From Gluconobacter kanchanaburiensis NBRC 103587 (GTDB lineage: Bacteria; Pseudomonadota; Alphaproteobacteria; Acetobacterales; Acetobacteraceae), in the NCBI RefSeq assembly GCF_007988905.1, contig NZ_BJVA01000001.1, positions 186,001 to 250,000 of the forward strand: 64,000 bases of DNA. The letters are read 5' to 3'. Of the stretch, positions 18,029-26,946 are shown one piece after another; position 1 is the first letter of the stretch, and every line of letters starts with the position of its first letter. Both the position numbers and the translations under genes were made by a program. The notes beneath the pieces are model-generated. The model searched no databases, had not been told where the DNA came from, and worked only from the letters and a program-made list of their open reading frames with translations.

Positions 18029-18058
18029 GCCGGATGGGTTCTCCCATCCGGCTTTTTT
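18029..18058 (+). terminator. rho-independent terminator of rpsD
   Basis: GCCGGATGGG and CCCATCCGGC form a perfect ten-base stem with a TTCT loop, followed by six T residues at 18053-18058. Confidence 0.93.
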
Positions 18059-18115
18059 GTTGGCGGTCTCTGCGCTTCTTCATTACGTTGCCGATGCCAG
18101 ATCGGGAGCAGAGTG

Positions 18116-18484
18116 ATGCGAAGGAGCTGTTTCTTTCTTCTGGGGACGGCAACGCTGCTTTCCTGCGCCCAGGCGCGGGGGATCAACACGTTTGTATCCT
18201 CGCTATCGCACGCTACAGGGCCCGGTCGCGTTTATACCCAGATGTCTGGCGCGACGCCCTCCGGTGCCGATGGTTATGTTGACGCCCCACAGGCGAGAGC
18301 CATGGTACCTCCGCCTCTGCGACTGACCGGGGCAGGGAAAGTCATGAGCGTTCTGCACAGCCTGTTTCCGAGTGGAGACGCCAATCCCCCGCTCCACGAT
18401 CCGGTATCAGGGAGCGCTATCGACAAATTCGGTGAGGCCTATGCGGTCTCCGGGCCGATGGGGACAGGAATAGCGCCTCATTAG
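18116..18484 (+). CDS. small exported protein with GINTFV motif
   Basis: Not a known family. 122 residues. ATG at 18116 follows GGGAG by seven bases. Residues 1-21 form a signal peptide (MRRSCFFLLGTATLLSCAQA), and the mature protein begins RGINTFVSS. The rest is Pro/Gly/Ser-rich without recognisable domains. The next small gene, 80 bases on, encodes a protein whose mature N-terminus is KGINTFVAP, so the two are paralogues or share a sorting or processing signal. It is probably periplasmic. Function unknown. Confidence 0.65.
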   Translation: MRRSCFFLLGTATLLSCAQARGINTFVSSLSHATGPGRVYTQMSGATPSGADGYVDAPQARAMVPPPLRLTGAGKVMSVLHSLFPSGDANPPLHDPVSGSAIDKFGEAYAVSGPMGTGIAPH

Positions 18485-18503
18485 GGAAGCGCGCCGGTTG
18501 GAG

Positions 18504-18532
18504 ATGTATCTATTCGTTTCGAAATGATACAT
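18504..18532. promoter_or_regulatory. inverted repeat between the two GINTFV genes
   Basis: ATGTATC (18504-18510) and GATACAT (18526-18532) are perfect inverted arms around 15 bases, 33 bases before the second small gene. The size and spacing suit a dimeric repressor operator; no promoter boxes can be fixed with confidence. Confidence 0.35.
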
Positions 18533-18564
18533 TAGGTTTCACCCTGATGGAGTGACCCGTCCCA

Positions 18565-18792
18565 ATGCGTCTTGCGCTTCTCGCTGTTCTTTTCTGGACT
18601 GCCATGCTGTCGCGTGCTGATGCCAAGGGGATCAACACCTTTGTGGCTCCGGATATGCACTATCATCCGCCACCGCCGGGACCGCTTCCACGACGCTGCC
18701 CCGACGGCACGATTGTCATTCCGCGGCGGCGCTGCCACATCAAATCACCCGTCAGGGGCGGACAGGGGCAGGCAATGCGGTGGATAGCGTGA
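18565..18792 (+). CDS. small exported protein, GINTFV paralogue
   Basis: 75 residues, not a known family. It has a signal peptide of about 20 residues (LALLAVLFWTAMLSRADA), then KGINTFVAPDMHYHPPPPGP. The mature chain is only about 55 residues, with a His-Tyr-His patch, a poly-Pro stretch and two cysteines (RRCPDG and RRCHIK) that could pair. GGAG lies 12 bases before the ATG, slightly far. The shared motif with the preceding gene and the tandem order argue that it is real despite its size. Confidence 0.6.
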   Translation: MRLALLAVLFWTAMLSRADAKGINTFVAPDMHYHPPPPGPLPRRCPDGTIVIPRRRCHIKSPVRGGQGQAMRWIA

Positions 18793-18872
18793 CAGGCTTC
18801 ATCCGGCGCCTGACCTCGCATGATCTGGGGTTCCGCTGGTAAGCCAGATAGCCCGCTCATGCCTTTAATCCC

Positions 18873-18901
18873 TTGACGTTCCTGGTCCCGTTCTCCAGAT
18901 T
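18873..18901 (+). promoter_or_regulatory. possible prfC promoter
   Basis: TTGACG at 18873-18878 and CAGATT at 18896-18901 are separated by 17 bases, in the 224-base gap before prfC. The -35 is good but the -10 is poor, so this is only a candidate. Confidence 0.25.
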
Positions 18902-19016
18902 GCGCCTCCCAACGGAAAAGCATCTTCCCGCTGTCCTCTGTCGCTTTCGGGCGCGGTGTCTGACACGGACATTGTGAAGGCACCAGTCCCGGATTCCTGT
19001 TGTCATCGGAGGCATC

Positions 19017-20564
19017 ATGTCAGAGGCGCTGAGCGCTGAAATCGGCCGTGAAATCGCTCGTCGGCGCACGTTCGCAATCATTTCCCATCCGGATGCCGGT
19101 AAAACGACACTGACCGAGCGCATTCTGCGTGCGGGTGGTGCCATCCAGATGGCAGGCAATGTCCGTGCGAAGGGCGAGCGGCGGCGGACCAAATCCGACT
19201 GGATGGGCATTGAGCGCGATCGTGGCATTTCCGTCGTGACGTCCGTCATGACTTTCGAATATGGCGACTGCATTTTCAATCTGCTCGACACTCCGGGCCA
19301 TGAAGACTTCTCCGAAGATACCTACCGAACGCTGACGGCCGTGGACTGCGCAGTCATGGTGATCGATGCCGCCAAGGGGATCGAGGACCGGACGCGAAAG
19401 CTGTTCGAAATCTGCCGTCTGCGCGACATTCCCATCGTCACTTTCATCAACAAGATGGACCGTGAGGCACAGGACTGTTTCGCGCTGCTCGACGAGATCG
19501 CCAATACGCTGGCCCTAGATACGTCCCCGGCCACCTGGCCGATCGGGCGTGCGGCGAAGTTCATCGGCACTTACGACCTGCGTACGCAGGAAGTGCATAC
19601 AAAGGAACCTGTCGGCGAGGACGATCCCCGTATCATTCAGATGCGCGAGGAAGTTGAACTGGCCGAGGCCGCACTTCCGGCATTTGAGCGTGAGTCCTTT
19701 GATGCCGGCCATCTGTCTCCTGTTTTCTTCGGCTCGGCCATGAAGGAAATCGGGGTGACGGATCTGCTGGATGCGCTTGTCGCTTATGGTCCGGCTCCGC
19801 GTGCCCAGCAGTCCGAGACGCGGGATGTCAAAGCCAATGAGGATCAGGTCACGGCACTTGTCTTCAAGATTCAGGCCAACATGGATCCCAACCATCGCGA
19901 CCGTATGGCCTTTGCCCGTGTCTGTTCGGGACGCCTGACGCGGGGGATGCGTCTGAAGCATGTCCGTACCGGCAAACAGTTCGCCCTGCACACACCGCAG
20001 TTCTTTTTCGCCCGTGACCGTCAGCTCGCGGAAGAGGCCTTTGGTGGAGATGTTGTCGGGATTCCGAACCATGGCACATTGCGGATCGGCGATACGCTGA
20101 GTGAGAGCGAGGACCTGCGCTTCACGGGCGTGCCACACTTCGCACCTGAAATTCTGCGCCGTGTGCGTCTCGATGATGCGATGAAAGCCAAGAAGCTGCG
20201 TCAGGCGCTCGTGGAACTGGCGGAGGAGGGTGTGGTCCAGCTTTTCCGTCCGCAGGATGGTCTTTCACCCATCGTGGGCGTCGTCGGGACCCTCCAGCTT
20301 GACGTGCTTCAGTCCCGGCTTCAGGGCGAATACGGGGTGGCGATCGGCTTTGAAAGCACGCCGTATACGCTGGCCCGCTGGATTACGGGCGATCGCAGCA
20401 AGATCGAAGCCTTCCAGGATCTCAACAGGTCGGCCATGGCGGATGATCTGGATGGAGATCCCGTTTTTCTTGCGACATCGTCTTTCATGATGCGCCGCAC
20501 CATTGAGATGAATCCCGACCTCGCATTCCACGACATCAAGCAGATCGGCATGTCCGCTCCCTGA
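19017..20564 (+). CDS. prfC: peptide chain release factor 3
   Basis: GTPase that removes RF1 or RF2 from the ribosome after termination. The G domain shows G1 HPDAGKTTLTE, switch II DTPGHEDFSEDTYR and G4 NKMD. The RF3-type effector segment is DRGISVVTSVMTFEY. C-terminal RF3 domains follow to residue 515, close to the E. coli length (529). EF-G-like C-terminal domains are absent, which separates it from EF-G and LepA. CGGAGG precedes the ATG, and a strong terminator follows. Confidence 0.95.
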   Translation: MSEALSAEIGREIARRRTFAIISHPDAGKTTLTERILRAGGAIQMAGNVRAKGERRRTKSDWMGIERDRGISVVTSVMTFEYGDCIFNLLDTPGHEDFSEDTYRTLTAVDCAVMVIDAAKGIEDRTRKLFEICRLRDIPIVTFINKMDREAQDCFALLDEIANTLALDTSPATWPIGRAAKFIGTYDLRTQEVHTKEPVGEDDPRIIQMREEVELAEAALPAFERESFDAGHLSPVFFGSAMKEIGVTDLLDALVAYGPAPRAQQSETRDVKANEDQVTALVFKIQANMDPNHRDRMAFARVCSGRLTRGMRLKHVRTGKQFALHTPQFFFARDRQLAEEAFGGDVVGIPNHGTLRIGDTLSESEDLRFTGVPHFAPEILRRVRLDDAMKAKKLRQALVELAEEGVVQLFRPQDGLSPIVGVVGTLQLDVLQSRLQGEYGVAIGFESTPYTLARWITGDRSKIEAFQDLNRSAMADDLDGDPVFLATSSFMMRRTIEMNPDLAFHDIKQIGMSAP

Positions 20565-20571
20565 TCAGACA

Positions 20572-20602
20572 CCCCGCTCCCGACAGGGAGCGGGGTTTTT
20601 TT
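20572..20602 (+). terminator. rho-independent terminator of prfC
   Basis: CCCCGCTCCC and GGGAGCGGGG form a perfect ten-base stem with loop GACA, followed by seven T residues. The last two T bases are also part of the convergent mtnK stop codon. Confidence 0.93.
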
Positions 20603-21788
20603 ACAGTCCCATCAGGGAGAGAACGTCGTTGAAGGACTGGAGTGAAGGGCCTTCCACAATCAGCGTCTGACCGATCTGAAGAGCTTTCTGTCGGGCCAGA
20701 AGCCGATCATCGTGCGTCGCGCACAGGGTGTAATCCGAAACCTGCGCAAACCCGACAGTCCGGCGGATCATCTCCAGTCCGCAGAATCCTGCCGTGTCAC
20801 GCAGGATATCATTGAGAAACGATCCGATCAGGTCACCACGGCTTCCCACGGCGGAAAGTGCCCAGAGATCACCTCCACCCTGCGCGAGGGACGCACGCAG
20901 TTCGTTCGAGAAACTGTTCCAGAATGCCTGCATCTCATGTCGGATCATCGTCGTTTTGTGGGGGGCGGCGCAGAGATGCAGCGCCAGATTGCCCAGATAG
21001 AGCCCGCAGTCGAACCCGATCGGCCCCATGGTTGCGAATTCTCCATCAATCACACGAACATCCGACCCATCCAGCATGATGGATCCCGTGTGCAGATCTC
21101 CATGAAGTAGCGCTTGGCGGACGCTAAGAAAGCGCCCCTGCAAGCGACCTACGGCATTATGCAGGTTTCTGTCCGTCTGAAGTCTCCGAACGTCTCCCCG
21201 CAGGCCCGCTTCCGGTTCGGGATTGCGCTCGCAGATGCGATAGGGATCTGTCATCACCAGATCGACCGTGATGCGTGTCAGAGCCGTATTTCCGGAGAAC
21301 TGTTCGAGCAGCCGCGCGCCGGTTTCGAAGGGCTGGCCGACCCATCCGGTGGCCTGAACGGTGCGGGCGACATAGGTTCCGATCACGGCAGAAAAACCGG
21401 GGAGGGCGCGATCCGCAATGAGGGCGGAACGGAGAACCTCATGGTTCGTCAGGCATTCCATCACAATCAGGAAGAGACCTGCATCATAGGCATACAGCTC
21501 CGGCATGAGGCCCGTCACCGCCGGCGCGACCGTTCGCATATAGCGTGACTCATATAGAGCGCGTTCCAGTGGCATGGGCCAGTCGGGTGCCACGCGCACA
21601 TGAGGGAGCGCCTGCTTGCAGCACACTGCACCCTGAGTGCCTTGAACCAGAAAAACCGTATTGAGATTGCCGTCGCTCACCTCGCGGATTGCCCAGTCGG
21701 CGGCTTCTCCACCCAGCCGGTCTGTCAGTTCAGGCTGTTGCGCAAGCCATGTCCGCAGGGCGACGGTATCCAGAATGCGATAGGTCAT
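20601..21788 (-). CDS. mtnK: S-methyl-5-thioribose kinase
   Basis: Phosphorylates 5-methylthioribose in methionine salvage. It has the aminoglycoside-phosphotransferase fold: Brenner-type catalytic loop LLHGDLHTGSIML and the metal-binding segment VIDGEFATMGPIGFD, both in the form typical of MtnK. The N-terminal SDGNLNTVFLVQG is the nucleotide loop. Length 395 matches. The start ATG overlaps the stop of the upstream NUDIX gene (ATGA). The usual partner mtnA (isomerase) is not in this window, so the pathway must be completed elsewhere or the substrate differs. Confidence 0.85.
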   Translation of the reverse strand: MTYRILDTVALRTWLAQQPELTDRLGGEAADWAIREVSDGNLNTVFLVQGTQGAVCCKQALPHVRVAPDWPMPLERALYESRYMRTVAPAVTGLMPELYAYDAGLFLIVMECLTNHEVLRSALIADRALPGFSAVIGTYVARTVQATGWVGQPFETGARLLEQFSGNTALTRITVDLVMTDPYRICERNPEPEAGLRGDVRRLQTDRNLHNAVGRLQGRFLSVRQALLHGDLHTGSIMLDGSDVRVIDGEFATMGPIGFDCGLYLGNLALHLCAAPHKTTMIRHEMQAFWNSFSNELRASLAQGGGDLWALSAVGSRGDLIGSFLNDILRDTAGFCGLEMIRRTVGFAQVSDYTLCATHDDRLLARQKALQIGQTLIVEGPSLQSFNDVLSLMGL

Positions 21789-22492
21789 GAATGCTGCTCC
21801 AGCATCGCACGCAGTGTGGGAACAAGAGGGGTCGGGGTGCCGCTGCTGCCACCTGTAGCCGGAAGCAGCTTCAGCGCCTGATATTCCGCATTTCCCAGAC
21901 GATGACAGCGCTCCTGCAACGTCGCGAAGTCCATGGCGATCCTGACGTTCATGCCGATATCCACAATATGTGTCTCAGGGTGTTCGCAGGCCAGCAGGCA
22001 CTCTCCCACATGACACTCCTTAGAACTGATACCGAGTTCTTCCTCGCACTCGGCACGCAGCTGGGCGGCAAGATCGATATCGCCTTCTCCGTTCCGGCTT
22101 TCCACATTGCCTGCGGGGGCGCCCTGCCAGTATCCAGGCAGATAAATCGAAGTCTCTGAGCGCTGCCCGATGACAATCCCGTCCGCCGTATGAAGCAGCC
22201 CGACGACCGCCAGCGGGCGAAGTATTTTCGGTCCATAAAGGCCAGGTTCGCGCATCTGTGCCAGAACGCGCCGGTATTCCGACCAGTGTCCGGTGATCGT
22301 ATCGGCCTCGACCCTGTCTGCACAGAAAACGCGCCCGTTATAAAGCGTGGGGTGATCTTTCAGGGCGTTCTGCCAGTGCAGAGCAATCCGTGTTTCGATC
22401 TCTGGCGACAGGTTCGGCAAAGAGTGTTCCGCCCTCACCACGACAGAGGGAGCCAGAGGCGTCACGCACCAGTCTGATGGGGAAGAAAACAT
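21785..22492 (-). CDS. NUDIX-domain protein
   Basis: A protein of about 235 residues with a C-terminal NUDIX fold. The box reads with AECEEELGI at its end, keeping the metal-binding glutamates but with Ala where the consensus has Arg. The N-terminal half (about 100 residues) is extra to simple NUDIX enzymes and contains PTLYNGRVFCADRV. The start is uncertain: ATG at 22492 is used, and ATG at 22534 or 22615 would add 14 or 41 residues, the last overlapping the upstream gene. None has a good ribosome-binding site. It is coupled by ATGA to mtnK. The substrate is unknown; a nucleoside-diphosphate derivative is expected. Confidence 0.75.
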   Translation of the reverse strand: MFSSPSDWCVTPLAPSVVVRAEHSLPNLSPEIETRIALHWQNALKDHPTLYNGRVFCADRVEADTITGHWSEYRRVLAQMREPGLYGPKILRPLAVVGLLHTADGIVIGQRSETSIYLPGYWQGAPAGNVESRNGEGDIDLAAQLRAECEEELGISSKECHVGECLLACEHPETHIVDIGMNVRIAMDFATLQERCHRLGNAEYQALKLLPATGGSSGTPTPLVPTLRAMLEQHS

Positions 22493-22565
22493 GGGAGGCT
22501 TTCTGAAAGCGGCTGGGAAACGGGCCTCTTTCATGAACCGGAATATCTGGGCAGGCAATGTGCCT

Positions 22566-23408
22566 TCAGGGCATGTCGAGTTGGATTGAAACCGGACAGT
22601 GATCCGAAAGTCCATCAGGTCTGGTGTCGTTCTGATAGATCATGACACGCAGGCTGTCAGGTCTGAGCCATTGACGGGCCGCGTTTCCCAGTAGGATGTG
22701 ATCGATAAAATATTCTCCACCCCAGCATGGGCTGGCCATACCCGCGGTTGTCAGTGTGACGGGGGTGTCGGCTTCGATCTGCTGCATGACAGGGTCATGC
22801 AATGTCAGTCGCCGGTTGAAATCGCCCAGAACAGCATACGCTTCCCCCTCGTCCTGCCGTTCAAGCATCCAGTCCTTAACGATACGGATCTGCTGATACA
22901 GCGTTGGGCAGGAATGTTGACGCTGACTGAGCGGCTGGTCCCAACAGCCCGTTTTGAGATGCACTACCAGAAGACGCAGTTTTGATGGACCGTCGCTTAT
23001 GGTGACATCCAGGCCACCGCGTAACTGATGAGGAGCCTGAGGAGCTGCAACATTCAGGGCGGAAAGTTCTTCGTTGACGGTCACCTGCAGATCCCGACGG
23101 ACAGCTACGCCGACCCGCTGGACGACATTATCCGGAGTCAGGATGATCTGATAGGTTCGGGAACTGAAAACACGGGAAGCGGCGATCGGGCCGTCCACTT
23201 CCTCGAAAGCCACGACATCGGAATCCAGATGTCGGGCATAGTCCGCAAGTTTTGAGAAATTACGGTTCTCTCCTCCCGGAACATCGTCTGGCAATGCCGG
23301 GTCCCCCGAGGGACGCAACGTGAGCCAGTCCATATTCCAGGTCGAGAGTTTGAGCGTTCGCGCGCAGGCGATGTCCATGCTGCCGATCAACAGAAGACCG
23401 GCTAGCAT
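22566..23408 (-). CDS. exported endonuclease/exonuclease/phosphatase-family protein
   Basis: 280 residues with an N-terminal signal peptide (LLLIGSMDIACA), then a DNase I-like fold. Metal and catalytic motifs in order are LSTWNMDWL (Asn), VAFEEVD (Glu), VVHLKTG (His), LGDFNRR (Asp, Asn) and the C-terminal SDHCPVSI (Asp-His). It is therefore likely active in the periplasm as a phosphodiesterase. The substrate may be DNA or a lipid or sugar phosphate. It sits between carbonic anhydrase (17 bases upstream) and the NUDIX gene on the same strand. Confidence 0.83.
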   Translation of the reverse strand: MLAGLLLIGSMDIACARTLKLSTWNMDWLTLRPSGDPALPDDVPGGENRNFSKLADYARHLDSDVVAFEEVDGPIAASRVFSSRTYQIILTPDNVVQRVGVAVRRDLQVTVNEELSALNVAAPQAPHQLRGGLDVTISDGPSKLRLLVVHLKTGCWDQPLSQRQHSCPTLYQQIRIVKDWMLERQDEGEAYAVLGDFNRRLTLHDPVMQQIEADTPVTLTTAGMASPCWGGEYFIDHILLGNAARQWLRPDSLRVMIYQNDTRPDGLSDHCPVSIQLDMP

Positions 23409-23425
23409 GGAGGTGGGAAGTTTCC

Positions 23426-24109
23426 TCAGGCGGCCTCGCCTTCGGTGACGCCCATCTCGTCAAGGACGCTCTCCACGGTGCGTGTCTTGCGGGTTCCCTC
23501 ATCCAGGATAAGGATTTCACCCTTGGGAATGTCGTAGAACCAGCCCTGCAACTTCAGCTCACCCTGTGCCAGCGCCCGGACAACGGTCGGATGGGTACGA
23601 AGATGCACGAGCTGGAGGAGCACGTTGTATTCCGCAAGCGAGCGGATGTCTTCCGGCCCGGCATCTTCTGCCTTGAGATCGCCCAGAGCAGCCCGTGCGG
23701 CCTCACCATGACGCATCCAGCTCTTGACCGTTGGCAGGTTATCCAGCTTCGGCGAGTTGAGATCCATCAGTGCGCCCATGGCGCCACAGTTGGAGTGACC
23801 GCAGATGATGACGTTCTTCACCTTGAGCGCGCCAACCGCATATTCGATCGCGGAAGACACACCGCCCAGCATTTCGCCATAGGCCGGGACGATATTCCCC
23901 ACATTGCGGACGATGAAGAGTTCGCCAGGCTCCGTCTGGGTAATCAGGCTCGGGCTGATCCGGCTGTCAGCGCATGTGATGAACAGCGTGGAGGGGGACT
24001 GGCTGGAAGCCAGGCTTTCGAACAGTTCCGCACTTTCGGGATAGACGTCCGTTTCAAACTTGCGGACACCGCCCAGCAGCTTCGCCAGAGTATCACGACC
24101 ACAGGCCAT
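23426..24109 (-). CDS. beta-class carbonic anhydrase
   Basis: Hydrates CO2 to bicarbonate in the cytosol, supplying carboxylases such as acetyl-CoA carboxylase. Zinc ligands are Cys46 (TCADSR), His105 and Cys108 (CGHSNCGAMGA), and the catalytic Asp48-Arg50 dyad is present. There are 227 residues from the ATG at 24109. The upstream in-frame ATG at 24124 is rejected as the start because AAGGAG, an ideal ribosome-binding site, falls between the two. Confidence 0.93.
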   Translation of the reverse strand: MACGRDTLAKLLGGVRKFETDVYPESAELFESLASSQSPSTLFITCADSRISPSLITQTEPGELFIVRNVGNIVPAYGEMLGGVSSAIEYAVGALKVKNVIICGHSNCGAMGALMDLNSPKLDNLPTVKSWMRHGEAARAALGDLKAEDAGPEDIRSLAEYNVLLQLVHLRTHPTVVRALAQGELKLQGWFYDIPKGEILILDEGTRKTRTVESVLDEMGVTEGEAA

Positions 24110-24152
24110 GGTGTTCTCCTTCATCTTGAACTACCGGGCAGTTAGAAGGCTT

Positions 24153-24209
24153 TGTCAGGGCAGGTAAAGCATGATTCCGGTTGCCCCACGCTTTGTTACG
24201 GCCCTGACA
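24153..24209. repeat. long imperfect hairpin between alaS and carbonic anhydrase
   Basis: TGTCAGGGC (24153-24161) and GCCCTGACA (24201-24209) are perfect nine-base arms. Inside them GTAAAGC and GCTTTGTTAC pair again with a bulge. The structure fills most of the 116-base spacer. There is no T-run, so it is not a classical terminator. Confidence 0.5.
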
Positions 24210-24225
24210 TACCATGACGCGTTTC

Positions 24226-26865
24226 TTACGCCTTTGCGAGTTCTGTCCTGATCATTGCGAAAACTGCCTCTGCGTCCGGATTCGGACCGCCAGCCTGAGC
24301 CATGTCCGGCCGTCCGCCGCCACCCTTGCCTCCCATGAGCGCTGAGGCTTCACGTACCAACTTCACCGCGTCGAGACGTTCCGTCAGGTCTCTGGTCACG
24401 GCAATCACGATACTGCCGCGGCCATCTGCGTTCGATATCAGGGCCACGACACCTGAGCCGATCTGCTGGGAAATGCTCTCGGCAAGTCCCTTGAGCTCCT
24501 TGGGGCTGACATCTCCCAGATCACGCGCCGAGAGCGTAATGCCGTTGATGTTCTCGGTGGCACTGGTGCCTTCGCCGGTGGCGAGCTTGCGCTGAAGATC
24601 GGAAATCTGCGCTGTAAGCGACTTGCGCTCGTCCAGCAGGGCCGCAACACGGGCTGCGGCGTCAGATACGGGAACCTTGAGCAGGTCCGCGATCTGCTTC
24701 AGACGGCTTTCGGTTTCCAGTGCCAGAGCTTCCGCCGCAAGACCGCAGACGGCTTCGATCCGCCGGACGCCCGCAGAGACGCCACTTTCCGAGACAATGC
24801 GGAACGGACCGATCTCCCCGACGCGCCCGACATGCGTGCCACCACAGAGCTCGATCGAGTATGCCTTGCGCTCGTCGTCTCCCGAGCCCATCGAGACGAC
24901 CCGGACCTCATCGCCGTATTTTTCACCGAAGAGCGCCATGGCGCCTTCCGCAACGGCTTCTTCCTGCGTCATCAGGCGCGTCTGGACCGGGGCATTCTCG
25001 CGGATGCGGGCATTGACTTCGGCTTCGACCGCAGCGAGCTCTTCATCCGTCAGCGGGCGCGGCTGGCTGATATCAAAGCGCAGACGCTCCGGCGCATTCA
25101 GGCTGCCCTTCTGTGTGACATGGGTTCCGATCTGGCGACGGAGTGCCTCATGCAGAAGATGCGTTGCGGAATGATGGCCGCGGACGGCCGTGCGACGTGC
25201 ATGGTCGATTTCGGCATTGACCGCCATTCCGGGCTTCAGCGTCCCTTCGACGACCTTGCCGTAATGGACGATCAGATCGCCGTTGCGCTTCTGGGTATCC
25301 GTAATCTCGACGCGAACGCCAGGTGCGGCAAGCGTTCCATGATCTCCAACCTGGCCGCCACTCTCGCCATAGAAGGGCGTCTGGTTCAGCAGGATCGCGA
25401 CCGTATCGTCCCCAGCCGGTGCGGCGGCGAGTTCGTCGTTGCCACGGAAAATGCCCTGAACGACCGCATCAGCCTTTTCAGAGACATAGCCAAGGAACTC
25501 GCTCGGACCATGACGGTCGCGGGCGTCGAACCATACGGTCTCGGCAGCCGTATCGCCGGATCCGACCCAGGCTGCCCGTGCGCGTTTGCGCTGTTCGGAC
25601 ATGGCCGCATCAAAACCGGCCTCATCGACGGTACGGCCCTTTTCACGAAGGGCGTCCTGCGTCAGGTCCAGAGGAAAGCCGAACGTATCATAGAGCTTGA
25701 ACGCCACCTCCCCGGGAAGCGCTTCCGTGTCGCCCAGGCGGTCCAGTTCGTCGGACAGCAGTGTCAGCCCACGCTCCAGAAGCGCCGTAAAACGCTCCTC
25801 TTCACCCTTCATTGTCTGGGCAATCAGGGGCTGGTGCTGGACGAGTTCCGGATAGGCGGTCCCCATCTGCTGGATCAGTGTCGGCAGCAGGCGATAGAAA
25901 ACCGGCTCCTTGGCACCCATCATGTGGAGATGACGCATGGCACGGCGCATGATGCGGCGCAGGACGTAGCCACGACCTTCCTTGGACGGCAGAACACCGT
26001 CAGCAATCAGGAATGCTGTGGAGCGCAGATGGTCGGCGACCACGCGATGGCTCGCCTTGAACGGACCATCGGCATCCTGATGCATGACATCGGCTGACGC
26101 TTCGATGAGGGCGCGCATCGTGTCGGTATCGTAGTTGTCGCGTTTGCCCTGCATGATCGCAGCAAAACGCTCCAGACCCATGCCCGTGTCGATCGACGGG
26201 CGGGGCAGGGCATCACGCGATCCATCCGGTTGATCGAGGAACTGCATAAACACGAGGTTCCAGATCTCTACGAACCGGTCACCGTCTTCGTCAGCACTTC
26301 CGGGAGGGCCGCCGAACACACTGTCACCGTGGTCATAGAAAATTTCCGAACAGGGCCCACAGGGGCCCGTGTCGCCCATCCGCCAGAAATTGTCGGACGT
26401 ACCGATGCGGATAATTCGGTCATCAGACAGACCGGCGATCTTCTTCCATAGACCGGCTGCATCCTCGTCTTCCGCATAAACAGTAGCGAGTAGTTTCTCT
26501 TTCGGTAGCCCGAAATCGCGGGTCAGTAGTGTCCATGCAAATTCAATGGCTTCGGGCTTGAAATAATCACCGAAACTGAAATTGCCCATCATTTCGAAGA
26601 ATGTGTGATGGCGTGCCGTATACCCGACATTGTCGAGGTCATTATGCTTGCCGCCTGCGCGGACGACCTTCTGCGCCGTAGTGGCACGGGAATAAGGACG
26701 GGTTTCCTGACCGGTGAAGACGTTCTTGAACGGCACCATGCCAGCATTGGTGAACAGCAGTGTCGGGTCGTTCTGCGGCACGAGGGACGCCGAGGGAACG
26801 ATGCGGTGGCCCTGAGCCCCGAAGTATTCGAGAAAGGCCGATCTGATATCGTTGGTGCTGGTCAT
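24226..26865 (-). CDS. alaS: alanine--tRNA ligase
   Basis: Class II synthetase that charges and edits tRNA-Ala. The 879 residues cover the full architecture. The catalytic domain starts [20 protein letters not shown] with motif 2 [21 protein letters not shown]. The editing domain carries the zinc motifs [12 protein letters not shown] and CGGTHV. The C-terminal DHHA1 domain has [16 protein letters not shown]. The organism's single copy is expected to be essential. A RecX/RecA neighbour, common elsewhere, is absent; GtrA lies 81 bases upstream on the same strand. Confidence 0.96.
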   Translation of the reverse strand: MTSTNDIRSAFLEYFGAQGHRIVPSASLVPQNDPTLLFTNAGMVPFKNVFTGQETRPYSRATTAQKVVRAGGKHNDLDNVGYTARHHTFFEMMGNFSFGDYFKPEAIEFAWTLLTRDFGLPKEKLLATVYAEDEDAAGLWKKIAGLSDDRIIRIGTSDNFWRMGDTGPCGPCSEIFYDHGDSVFGGPPGSADEDGDRFVEIWNLVFMQFLDQPDGSRDALPRPSIDTGMGLERFAAIMQGKRDNYDTDTMRALIEASADVMHQDADGPFKASHRVVADHLRSTAFLIADGVLPSKEGRGYVLRRIMRRAMRHLHMMGAKEPVFYRLLPTLIQQMGTAYPELVQHQPLIAQTMKGEEERFTALLERGLTLLSDELDRLGDTEALPGEVAFKLYDTFGFPLDLTQDALREKGRTVDEAGFDAAMSEQRKRARAAWVGSGDTAAETVWFDARDRHGPSEFLGYVSEKADAVVQGIFRGNDELAAAPAGDDTVAILLNQTPFYGESGGQVGDHGTLAAPGVRVEITDTQKRNGDLIVHYGKVVEGTLKPGMAVNAEIDHARRTAVRGHHSATHLLHEALRRQIGTHVTQKGSLNAPERLRFDISQPRPLTDEELAAVEAEVNARIRENAPVQTRLMTQEEAVAEGAMALFGEKYGDEVRVVSMGSGDDERKAYSIELCGGTHVGRVGEIGPFRIVSESGVSAGVRRIEAVCGLAAEALALETESRLKQIADLLKVPVSDAAARVAALLDERKSLTAQISDLQRKLATGEGTSATENINGITLSARDLGDVSPKELKGLAESISQQIGSGVVALISNADGRGSIVIAVTRDLTERLDAVKLVREASALMGGKGGGGRPDMAQAGGPNPDAEAVFAMIRTELAKA

Positions 26866-26946
26866 GATGAGAGAGCGTCAGTTCCGGGAAAACAGGGAAT
26901 AATCTGCCTGTCCTAGACTATTGTCGTCGCCTTGGAAATGCAGCCA

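Noticed and set aside
24110..24124. Upstream ATG at 24124 as carbonic anhydrase start
   Set aside because: The AAGGAG ribosome-binding site lies between it and the ATG at 24109, so the latter is the start.
24832..26097. A 421-residue open frame antisense to alaS
   Set aside because: Same reasoning: alaS is complete and recognised along its whole length.
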